From: Chloroflexota bacterium | Lineage (GTDB): Bacteria > Chloroflexota > Dormibacteria > CF-121 | NCBI GenBank assembly: GCA_005881235.1 | Contig: VBEQ01000240.1 | Location: 1-6,617, forward strand | DNA: 6,617 nt | Reading direction: 5' to 3' | Part shown: positions 1 to 5,869 of the stretch, one piece after another | How the letters are laid out: each line of letters opens with the position of its first letter | Position numbering within the stretch: position 1 is the first letter of the stretch | Notes under the pieces: model-generated | Database searches by the model: none | The model's input: only the letters and a program-made list of their open reading frames with translations | What the model was told of the DNA's origin: nothing | Translations under genes and position numbers: made by a program

Positions 1-22
1 AAGGCCGGGTTCTCGCTGATGG

Positions 23-1330
23 TCAGTGCGCGCCGGCGATCTGGCTGATCACCAGCGCAATCGATAGGAAGGCGATCAAGCCGGTCACGACCCAGCCGGC
101 GACGTAGACCGGGAGACTGCTGCGCAGGCGCCCCAGCAGCCGGCGATCGCGGCTCATCACCATGACGAACACCAGGATGAAGGGCAAGAGCAAACCGTCG
201 AACACCTGGCTCAGGTACATCACGGCGATCAGGGGCAGGCCCGGGATGAGGACGAAGAGCGCGGAGAATCCGATGAAGAAGGCCAGCAAGCCGTAGAAGG
301 CGGGCGCCTGGCGCCAGCTCCGGTCGAGACCCTTCTCCCACCCGAAGGCTTCCGTCACGGCGTAGGCGCTGGTCAGCGGGACGGTGCCGAGTCCGAGCAG
401 CGAGGCGGTGAGCAGCCCGAGCGCGAAGAGTAGCTCCGCGAAGCGCCCGGCCAGCGGGCCGAGGGCGCGCGCCGCGTCCGCTGCCGTGGTGATCGCGGTC
501 TGCCCATGCGACCACAGCGTGGCGGCACACGCCACCACGATGAAGCCGGCCACCAGGTTGGTGAGGAAGGCACCGGCGGCAACGTCGATGCGCGAGGCAG
601 GCAGGTCCTTTGGCCCGAGATGCTTGTCTGCAGCGTAGGACTGGATGAAGGCCTGCCCCCACGGGGTGATGGTGGTGCCGACCGTGCCCATCACCGCGAG
701 CAGGTAGAGCGTGGTGACCGAGCCATGCGGCACGACCGTATGCGAGAGCGCACTGCCCCAGTCGGGATGCGCGAGGATCGCGGAAATCGCGTAGGCGAGC
801 GAGGTGCCGATGCCGACGGCGAGGAAGACGAACTGGATGCGGCGGAAGTTCGCGCGCGACAGCAGAAAGAGAATGGCGAGCGCGGCCAGCGCGGAGCTGA
901 GCGCGATGGGCACGCCGAAGATGGCCAGCGCCGCCCCGATGCCAGCGAACTCGGCCACCGTATCACCGAGGTTCGCCAGCAACATGATGCCAATCGCAAA
1001 GGCGGCGCGCGGTACGCCGTACTGCTGCCGGATCAATCCGCCGAACCCCTGCCCGGTCGCGAGCCCGAGCCGGGCCCCGACTTCCTGGGTGATGGCGAGC
1101 GCGAGCATGCTGGCGAGGACGACCCACATCAGGTCATAACCGAACTGGGCACCAACGACGGAGTAGGTCGTGATGCCTCCGGCATCGTTGTCGGCGAAGC
1201 CGCTGATCAGCCCGGGTCCGAGGGCGGTCAGGAACGCCAGCCGCGGCAGGCGGGAGCGCACGACCCAGCGCAAGTACGGGCGCACGCCAGGGGTTCTCCC
1301 TCGTCGCGCGCGCGGCTTTCTTTTCAACAT
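23..1330 (-). CDS. NRAMP-superfamily divalent metal cation transporter (noncanonical metal site)
   Basis: This is a polytopic inner-membrane protein of 435 residues, close to the usual NRAMP (SLC11) length. A very basic cytoplasmic N-terminus (residues 1-30) precedes repeated hydrophobic helices that fill the rest. The opening of helix 1, LGPGLISGFADNDAGG (residues 37-52), aligns with the family's LGPG...DPGN stretch, and GTTITPW (218-224) aligns with the family's helix 6 GATVMPH. The aspartate (D49) is kept, but the classical Asn is Gly (G52), the Met is Thr (T222) and the His is Trp (W224). Family knowledge says these residues bind Mn2+/Fe2+ in classical members. This protein therefore belongs to a divergent branch, and its substrate (Mn2+, Fe2+, Mg2+ or other) is open. 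The start follows a weak purine-rich GAGAGAG. It is divergent from a siderophore-interacting protein, which fits metal homeostasis. The family is certain; the substrate is not. Confidence 0.92.
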   Translation of the reverse strand: MLKRKPRARRGRTPGVRPYLRWVVRSRLPRLAFLTALGPGLISGFADNDAGGITTYSVVGAQFGYDLMWVVLASMLALAITQEVGARLGLATGQGFGGLIRQQYGVPRAAFAIGIMLLANLGDTVAEFAGIGAALAIFGVPIALSSALAALAILFLLSRANFRRIQFVFLAVGIGTSLAYAISAILAHPDWGSALSHTVVPHGSVTTLYLLAVMGTVGTTITPWGQAFIQSYAADKHLGPKDLPASRIDVAAGAFLTNLVAGFIVVACAATLWSHGQTAITTAADAARALGPLAGRFAELLFALGLLTASLLGLGTVPLTSAYAVTEAFGWEKGLDRSWRQAPAFYGLLAFFIGFSALFVLIPGLPLIAVMYLSQVFDGLLLPFILVFVMVMSRDRRLLGRLRSSLPVYVAGWVVTGLIAFLSIALVISQIAGAH

Positions 1331-1360
1331 GGCTCTCTCGGTTTCATCCAGCCGTGTGGG

Positions 1361-1379
1361 TGCAAACTTGCCCGTTGCA
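1361..1379. promoter_or_regulatory. Candidate operator: imperfect inverted repeat between divergent metal genes
   Basis: The sequence TGCAAAC-TTGCCC-GTTGCA forms an inverted repeat with one unpaired A. It sits near the middle of the 71-base gap between the NRAMP-like transporter and the siderophore-interacting protein. The position suits an operator shared by both genes. It does not match the Fur, DtxR/IdeR or MntR consensus as I know them, and no convincing -35/-10 pair is visible in either direction. A short repeat like this can arise by chance. Confidence 0.2.
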
Positions 1380-1401
1380 TTTTCGGGTACAACTGGGATT
1401 G

Positions 1402-2118
1402 ATGCCCGAACCGAGGACGTTACCGCTCGTTGTCGCCTCCGTTGAGGACGTCACGCCGCACATGCGTCGCATCCAGCTCACCGGGCCATCGCTCGACGCG
1501 TTCGAATATTTCCCTGGGCAGGACCTGGCCCTGGGTGTGGTGCGCCAAGATGGCAGCATCGTTCGCCGGCGGTACACGATCCGCCGCTTCGACGCCGACC
1601 GGCGGTTGCTCGACGTCGAGGTGGTGATGCACGGCGATGGTCCGGGCATCCAGTGGGCCCGGGCAGCCCATCGCGGCCTTGCCGTGGAGGCGATCGGCCC
1701 GCGTGGAAAGATCGGCCTGGATCAAAACGCGTCATGGCACCTCTTTGCCGGTGACGCGACCGCGCTCCCCGGCGCCTTCGCCATGATGGAAACGGTGTCT
1801 GCCCGGGTGCGGGCCAGCGCCTACTTGCTGGTGGCCGATCCCACCGAGCGGCAGCGCTTCGACGCCGCTGATCCGATAAGGACCGTGACCTGGTGCTATG
1901 AAAACAGTGGTGGCGGGCGAGACGACCTCGTCGCGGCCGCGGCGGCGTCATCGCCTGATGCTGGCCACGCATACCTGGCGGGTGAGGTGGCCCTGGTCTC
2001 GGCGCTCAAGGCTGCCCTTCTTGGTCGGGGCTGGAGCGCCGACCAGGTCTCCGCCAAGGCCTACTGGAACCGCGGCCGCGCCAATGCCGGTCACGGCGAG
2101 CCTGAGATCAAGGCTTAG
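1402..2118 (+). CDS. Siderophore-interacting protein (FAD-dependent ferric-siderophore reductase family)
   Basis: This 238-residue cytoplasmic protein resembles the ViuB/SIP family, which uses flavin and NAD(P)H to reduce Fe3+ carried by siderophores and so release iron inside the cell. The N-terminal half is the FAD-binding barrel: RRYT at residues 56-59 matches the family's R-x-Y-S/T flavin motif, and HGDGPGIQW (77-85) with the following GPRGK (99-103) are typical. The C-terminal half is the SIP domain, with AGDATALP (116-123), YLAGE (191-195) and the hallmark KAYWNRGR (219-226). An in-frame GTG at 1354 would add 16 unrelated residues. The ATG at 1402 gives the expected N-terminus and follows a modest GGGA. 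Length and domains look complete. It is divergent from a metal transporter; no siderophore synthesis genes are in view. Confidence 0.9.
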   Translation: MPEPRTLPLVVASVEDVTPHMRRIQLTGPSLDAFEYFPGQDLALGVVRQDGSIVRRRYTIRRFDADRRLLDVEVVMHGDGPGIQWARAAHRGLAVEAIGPRGKIGLDQNASWHLFAGDATALPGAFAMMETVSARVRASAYLLVADPTERQRFDAADPIRTVTWCYENSGGGRDDLVAAAAASSPDAGHAYLAGEVALVSALKAALLGRGWSADQVSAKAYWNRGRANAGHGEPEIKA

Positions 2119-2155
2119 CGATAATATGACAGTAGCAATCTCACATCGCAAGGGG

Positions 2156-2181
2156 CCCCGCTCCGGCGTGAAAGAGCGGGG
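2156..2181 (+). repeat. Perfect 8-bp hairpin just before a ribosome binding site
   Basis: CCCCGCTC (2156-2163) and GAGCGGGG (2174-2181) pair perfectly around a 10-base loop. The 3' arm ends two bases before the AAGGAGG of the next gene. No T-run follows, so it is a poor intrinsic terminator for the upstream siderophore-interacting protein. It may instead be a leader structure affecting translation of the small basic protein. An 8-bp stem can occur by chance in DNA this GC-rich. Confidence 0.35.
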
Positions 2182-2183
2182 AG

Positions 2184-2190
2184 AAGGAGG
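2184..2190 (+). promoter_or_regulatory. Strong ribosome binding site of the small basic protein gene
   Basis: AAGGAGG lies 3 bases before an ATG at 2194 and 6 bases before a second in-frame ATG at 2197. The 6-base spacing is more usual, so the second ATG is preferred. The two choices differ by one methionine only. Confidence 0.65.
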
Positions 2191-2196
2191 CAGATG

Positions 2197-2556
2197 ATGG
2201 CCACCCAGAAGCAGAAGACGGCAGCCCGAAAGAACATCAAGCGCGCGCGCACCGTACAGAGCGCCCGAGCTCGCGGTGCCCGGGTGCCGAAGAAATCAAC
2301 GGGGCTCAGCACACGGCAGCAAAATCGGATGCGGTCGCAGACCTTTGCCTTTCCGAAGGAACGCAAGGAGCCGCTCAGTGACGCCCGCCACGTTCGTAAT
2401 GCGATCGCCCGCTTCGACCAAGTCGAGGGCGTCAGCGACGCCGAGCGCGAGGCGGCCTGGCGGCGGATCAAAGCGGCAGCGAAAAAGTTCGGCGTAGAGA
2501 CCCAGGTCAAGAGTTGGCGCGAGTTGATGAAGGGCGGAAAAACGGGCCGCCGCTAA
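2197..2556 (+). CDS. Small basic DUF6582-like protein
   Basis: A 119-residue soluble protein of unknown function. Residues 1-48 are rich in Lys/Arg/Ala with little hydrophobic content and are probably disordered; they could touch nucleic acid. Residues 49-101 form a conserved block (TFAFPKERKEPL, then SDARHVRNAIARFDQVEGV, then a helix with DAEREAAWRRIKAAAKKFGV). I recall this block from small proteins labelled DUF6582; the number is from memory. A short tail with SWRELMKGGK follows. The ATG at 2197 has a well-spaced AAGGAGG. GATAAT at 2120-2125, next to the stop of the preceding gene, could be a -10 box for a transcript of its own, but I see no matching -35. It has no evident functional link to its neighbours. 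It is convergent with the VOC gene downstream. Confidence 0.82.
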   Translation: MATQKQKTAARKNIKRARTVQSARARGARVPKKSTGLSTRQQNRMRSQTFAFPKERKEPLSDARHVRNAIARFDQVEGVSDAEREAAWRRIKAAAKKFGVETQVKSWRELMKGGKTGRR

Positions 2557-2589
2557 GCCTGAAGTTGCGTCTCGCTGACCCGCTATAGA

Positions 2590-2632
2590 CGGCGTGGCCA
2601 GGCTCGCTTGCTCGCCACCCCTCCCCACGCCG
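2590..2632. terminator. Possible shared terminator stem between convergent genes
   Basis: CGGCGTGG (2590-2597) and CCACGCCG (2625-2632) are perfect 8-bp arms around a 27-base loop. They lie in the 79-base gap between the ends of the small basic protein gene and the VOC gene. The location suits a two-way terminator. The loop is long and neither side has a T-run, so this is weak. Confidence 0.2.
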
Positions 2633-2635
2633 GCA

Positions 2636-3028
2636 CTAGAAGTCTCGCCGACCCTCGAAGGTCTTCGCCGCGGCCGGTCGAGTGAGCTCGTAAACGGCGA
2701 TCCGCTGTCCTCCGGGCGCGCGGAACGAGCAGATCGGGCCATGCGGAATCTCGAAGGTCGCCTCCTCCTTCCATCCTTGCTTGACCAGCTTGGCCAGCGC
2801 CCTGCTGAGGCTCGCCACACGATAAACGAGGATTGGCGTGCTGCCCTTGACATGGTCCGCCAGCAGGAGAAGCGGCGGCGGCGGTGACAGCTCGATCGCG
2901 GCAACGCGAGCCCCCATGCCCTCGACGGCAAAGCGCAGGCGGCCGCCAAGCACATCCGTGAAGTAGGCGACGTCGCGCTTGACGTCACGGCTCGGGTGGT
3001 AGACGAAGTCCAGCGACTCGAAGGCCAT
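2636..3028 (-). CDS. VOC-superfamily (glyoxalase/bleomycin-resistance fold) protein
   Basis: A 130-residue protein with the paired beta-alpha-beta-beta-beta modules of the vicinal oxygen chelate fold. The first module has LDFVYHPSRDVKRDVAYFTD (residues 6-25) followed by VLGGRLRF. The second has TPILVYRVASLSRALAKL (64-81) and ends with IPHGPICSFRAPGGQRIAVYEL (94-115). E114 sits where VOC enzymes keep their last metal ligand, and H96 is a plausible second. The usual first-strand His is Phe (F8), so the metal site may be altered and the reaction cannot be named. The ATG is preceded by AAGGA (3038-3042 on this strand) at 9 bases, inside the end of the DinB-like gene. Only five bases separate that gene's stop from this start, so the two are very likely co-transcribed. 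Glyoxalase, dioxygenase or resistance activity are all possible. Confidence 0.86.
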   Translation of the reverse strand: MAFESLDFVYHPSRDVKRDVAYFTDVLGGRLRFAVEGMGARVAAIELSPPPPLLLLADHVKGSTPILVYRVASLSRALAKLVKQGWKEEATFEIPHGPICSFRAPGGQRIAVYELTRPAAAKTFEGRRDF

Positions 3029-3033
3029 CCTGA

Positions 3034-3693
3034 TCAGTCCTTCGACCGATCGCTGCGGTCCTGCATCTCCCAGGCGTGGTCGAGCGCGTGCCAGGCGATG
3101 CGACGAGCGGCGTAGCGCTGCGGCCAGCCTTTCTCGACGAGCGCCGCGCCATTCGACGGTCGCTGAATCGCCTGGGCGATGGCGGCGCGAAATTCCGCGA
3201 GGGCACGCCGGTCGTGCCGGTCCGGAGGTGCAAGACGGAGCCCGAGCTTTCGCACGTACGCGCCCTCGGCGTCGCGCACGTGATCGGCCATCTTGTCGCG
3301 GTCACGGCCGCCGCCGCGAGGCCCCTTGCGAAGTTCGGCTGGTGATGCGACTACGACGTCGTCGTAGACAGCCCATGCGGCCTGCAAGAGAACGGCGAGC
3401 CGCTTGCCCTCATCGGCCGTCAATCGCGTGGTGTCGCGCTTGGCGACAGCGCCCGGCACGCCGAATTCCGTGCTCGCCGATCCCGCGAGCCGTTCGATCA
3501 CGCGAAAGGTGGGTTTCGCATCGAACGCGACGCGGGCCTGCTTGGCGACCGCGGCATAGCGCGGCGCATAGGCGCCGAGCGCCGCGAGCGCCGAAGCTTC
3601 GTCCTTTCCGGAGCGGCACCAGCCGGGCCAGTCGTACGCACAGGCGAAAGTGCGCGTACGACTGGACTCGAGGTAGACCGCCGTTGACGTCGC
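3034..3693 (-). CDS. DinB-like four-helix protein with a HicB-like N-terminal segment; start codon not identifiable
   Basis: About 220 residues are supported by sequence character. The N-terminal part (VYLES, then RTFACAYDWPGWCRSGKDEASAL, coded near 3681-3570) resembles the HicB antitoxin fold. The C-terminal part looks like the DinB/YfiT helical bundle and keeps a likely metal triad: one His in DHVRDAEG (codon 3280-3282) and an H-x3-H in WHALDHAW (3088-3090 and 3076-3078). DinB-fold relatives include mycothiol- and bacillithiol-dependent transferases. The oddity is the start: no ATG, GTG or TTG lies near the conserved N-terminus. In-frame options are ATG 3837, ATG 3831 or GTG 3792, all deep inside the DJ-1 gene and without a clear ribosome binding site, or GTG 3501, which drops the HicB-like part. 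The end given is where coding character begins, just after the DJ-1 stop. It is probably in an operon with both neighbours. Confidence 0.75.
   Translation of the reverse strand, partial: ATSTAVYLESSRTRTFACAYDWPGWCRSGKDEASALAALGAYAPRYAAVAKQARVAFDAKPTFRVIERLAGSASTEFGVPGAVAKRDTTRLTADEGKRLAVLLQAAWAVYDDVVVASPAELRKGPRGGGRDRDKMADHVRDAEGAYVRKLGLRLAPPDRHDRRALAEFRAAIAQAIQRPSNGAALVEKGWPQRYAARRIAWHALDHAWEMQDRSDRSKD
3628..3665. repeat. Perfect 12-bp inverted repeat inside the DinB-like coding region
   Basis: CCAGTCGTACGC (3628-3639) and GCGTACGACTGG (3654-3665) are exact reverse complements around a 14-base loop. In the minus-strand transcript the hairpin starts about 30 bases after the DJ-1 stop codon. 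It covers the codons of the conserved SSRTR and YDW residues of the DinB-like protein. A 12-bp perfect arm with a short loop is not expected by chance in a window this size, although GC bias and codon constraint raise the odds. No T-run follows. Confidence 0.6.
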
Positions 3694-3694
3694 C

Positions 3695-4288
3695 TTAGCG
3701 GACGCCGGCCGCCTCTTTGGTCGCGACGGGAGCCTTCTTCTGCAGCAGGCGAATGAACTCCCGCATCCAGCTCGGGTGGTCGGGCCAGGCACGGGCCGAG
3801 ACCATCTGGCCGTCGACCACCGCGTCGGCATCGACATACGTGGCGCCAGCGGCCTTGACGTCGGGCTCGAGGGCCGGGTAGGCGGCCGTCCGCCGGCCCT
3901 TCAGCACGCCGGCGGCGGCCAGCGCCAGCGGCGCGTGACAGAGCTGGGCGACGGGCTTCTCCTGATCGAAGAAGTGACGGATGATCCGCTGGACGTCCCG
4001 GTCGTTGCGGATGTACTCGGGGGCGCGCCCGCCAGGGATAACAACCGCCGCATAATCGCCGGGGTTGACGTCCTTGAAGGCGAGATCGGCGTCCCAGCTG
4101 TAACCAGGCTTCTCGGTGTAGGTGTCGTAGCCGGGCTCGAAATCGTGGACGACGAAATGGAGCTTCTTCTTGGTGAGCGCCGCGATCTGGACGTCGTATC
4201 CCTCTTCCTTGAGCCGCTGATAGGGATACATCACCTCTAACGACTCACCCGCATCACCGGTCAGGATCAGAACTTTTGGCGTCGACAT
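3695..4288 (-). CDS. DJ-1/PfpI family protein (class I glutamine amidotransferase-like fold)
   Basis: A complete 197-residue cytosolic protein of the DJ-1/ThiJ/PfpI superfamily, whose members include chaperones, proteases, glyoxalase III-like and proposed deglycase enzymes. VLILTGDAGE (residues 6-15) is the first strand and turn carrying a likely catalytic Glu (E15). VVIPGGRAPEYIR (82-94) is the typical second motif, and VAQLCHAPLAL (113-123) is the nucleophile elbow with Cys117 followed by His118. ARAWPDHPSWMREF (165-178) is the usual C-terminal block. An upstream in-frame ATG at 4357 would add 23 odd residues. The ATG at 4288 has a perfect AGGAGG six bases before it and gives the expected N-terminus, so it is preferred. 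It heads a minus-strand cluster with the DinB-like and VOC genes. The family is sure; the substrate is not. Confidence 0.93.
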   Translation of the reverse strand: MSTPKVLILTGDAGESLEVMYPYQRLKEEGYDVQIAALTKKKLHFVVHDFEPGYDTYTEKPGYSWDADLAFKDVNPGDYAAVVIPGGRAPEYIRNDRDVQRIIRHFFDQEKPVAQLCHAPLALAAAGVLKGRRTAAYPALEPDVKAAGATYVDADAVVDGQMVSARAWPDHPSWMREFIRLLQKKAPVATKEAAGVR

Positions 4289-4294
4289 AGCTAT

Positions 4295-4300
4295 CCTCCT
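4295..4300 (-). promoter_or_regulatory. Ribosome binding site of the DJ-1/PfpI gene
   Basis: A consensus AGGAGG on the minus strand is spaced six bases from the ATG at 4288. It settles the start of the DJ-1/PfpI gene against the in-frame ATG 69 bases further upstream. Confidence 0.75.
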
Positions 4301-4330
4301 GAGCACACGCCAGCCGATGCAACAACCTAA

Positions 4331-4357
4331 CTTATACGCCATGGCCGACGCGGTCAC
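4331..4357 (-). promoter_or_regulatory. Candidate promoter of the DJ-1/DinB/VOC operon
   Basis: On the minus strand, TATAAG (4336-4331) resembles a -10 box. GTGACC (4357-4352) is a poor -35, with a spacer of 15 bases, which is short. Transcription from here would give a leader of roughly 38 bases containing the AGGAGG. The same A/T-rich patch read on the plus strand gives TTATAC just before the ATG of the divergent membrane protein gene, so it could serve both directions. No regulator site is recognisable. Confidence 0.3.
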
Positions 4358-5237
4358 GCCTGCTCCGCGGCGGAGGCGCCGGTCGAGGCTGGTGCCCGTT
4401 CTCGCAGCGATCCTGGTGCTGGTGCTCGCCCTGCTGCTCAGCTATGCACTGTGGACGGTGTACGAGAACACGCTGACGACGGCCGCTCTGGATGAGGGAC
4501 CACCGATCACCGCGACGACGTCAGGCGCGTCGGCGCTCTCCACCACGGCCGCGAGGGCGCTCAAGGCCTACGGCGGTGAGGCGGTCTGGAAGGATGCCGT
4601 CACGGTGGAAAGCACGGTAACGGTCGGCGGCCTCCTGTTTCAGCTGAAGGGGGTCAACATTCCAGCGCACGCGAAGATCACCGTCGACGTTCAGCGTCCC
4701 CATACGGTGATCGATCCCGTCGACGAAGCGGGCGACACCGGGGTGCTCGATGGGTTCAGCGTGATGATCCTGTCGCGTAGCGGCGCCATCCTCGAGCAGC
4801 GCGCCGACGCCCGCGACCACCTTCAGAATGCCAGCGTCAGCACGCACTGGGACCGTTTGAATCTCGTCTATTTCCTGGGCTACGCCTTCTGGGGTTACTA
4901 CTCTCTCCCCCACCAGTTGTTGCGAACCGACATCGCGTGGACCGAGCTTGGCGACGGGCTGCTGCAGGCCGACTTTGGGCCCAACCTGCCGGTGCACAGC
5001 CGCATTCAGCGCTTCTGGTTCGACCGGAAAACCGGGCTGCTCAGGCGCAACGATTACACCCCGGTGGCGGCCAGCCGCGATACCAAAGCTGCCCACGTCA
5101 TCTTCGAGCACGGCATCTCTAGCGGCATCCCCTATCCGTCGAAGCGCCGCGTCAAGATGTCGCTTGGACAGTACGGTTGGGTTCTGCCTTTTCCCGACTT
5201 CATCACGATCGATGTGGAGCGCTGGCAGCTGCACTGA
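4341..5237 (+). CDS. Membrane-anchored protein of unknown function
   Basis: A 298-residue protein I cannot name. Residues 10-16 are an Arg-rich stretch and residues 18-41 one hydrophobic helix. This predicts a single-pass inner-membrane protein or uncleaved signal anchor with a large outside domain. No lipobox Cys is present. A Thr/Ser/Ala/Pro-rich linker (about 52-70) leads to ALKAYGGEAVWKD (73-85). This opening, with the strand-rich body that follows, is reminiscent of LolA/LolB-type lipid-binding barrels, but that is only an impression. Landmarks are YFLGYAFWGYYSLP (177-190), HSRIQRFWFDRKTGLL (219-234) and GIPYPSKRRV (262-271). I have a recollection of similar hypothetical proteins in other bacteria. 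An upstream in-frame ATG at 4317 adds eight residues. Neither start has a ribosome binding site, so translation may be leaderless. It is divergent from the DJ-1 operon by about 50 bases. Confidence 0.82.
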   Translation: MADAVTPAPRRRRRSRLVPVLAAILVLVLALLLSYALWTVYENTLTTAALDEGPPITATTSGASALSTTAARALKAYGGEAVWKDAVTVESTVTVGGLLFQLKGVNIPAHAKITVDVQRPHTVIDPVDEAGDTGVLDGFSVMILSRSGAILEQRADARDHLQNASVSTHWDRLNLVYFLGYAFWGYYSLPHQLLRTDIAWTELGDGLLQADFGPNLPVHSRIQRFWFDRKTGLLRRNDYTPVAASRDTKAAHVIFEHGISSGIPYPSKRRVKMSLGQYGWVLPFPDFITIDVERWQLH

Positions 5238-5273
5238 CGACTAGTGGACTCCGAACGACTTGTGAGCCCAATG

Positions 5274-5823
<550 letters not shown>

Positions 5824-5869
5824 TACGCAAGAGTACCGCCGACGGGGTAGACGAGCTGCGTGCTAGCCG

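Noticed and set aside
506..1402. Long plus-strand open frame (298 codons) opposite the NRAMP-like gene
   Set aside because: It encodes a charged Gly/Arg/Glu-rich sequence without recognisable motifs, fully antisense to a clear membrane protein. Such frames are common opposite GC-rich genes.
2296..2988. Minus-strand open frame (230 codons) overlapping the VOC and small basic protein genes
   Set aside because: It spans two real genes in another frame, is rich in Ser/Arg, and shows no domain.
3351..3367. Palindrome CTACGAC-GTC-GTCGTAG
   Set aside because: It falls on a Tyr-Asp-Asp-Val-Val codon run of the DinB-like gene, which produces this pattern easily. The arms are only 7 bp.
3695..3840. 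Programmed +1 frameshift joining DJ-1 and the DinB-like gene
   Set aside because: No slippery codon like that of the RF2 gene and no upstream Shine-Dalgarno-like stimulator are visible at the CGC-TAA stop. The hairpin is about 30 bases away, too far for a classical stimulator. It is kept only as one option under the missing-start finding.
3776..4240. Plus-strand open frame opposite the DJ-1/PfpI gene
   Set aside because: Shadow of the DJ-1 gene; its Gly/Val/Asp-rich content mirrors the opposite strand and carries no motif.
4521..5234. Minus-strand open frame (237 codons) opposite the membrane-anchored protein gene
   Set aside because: It is antisense to a better-supported gene that has a membrane anchor and protein-like composition. 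The frame has no ribosome binding site or recognisable domain.
5824..5869. Promoter or hairpin in the gap between the thiolase and DHFR-fold genes
   Set aside because: Only short CTAG repeats are present, with no credible promoter, ribosome binding site or stem.
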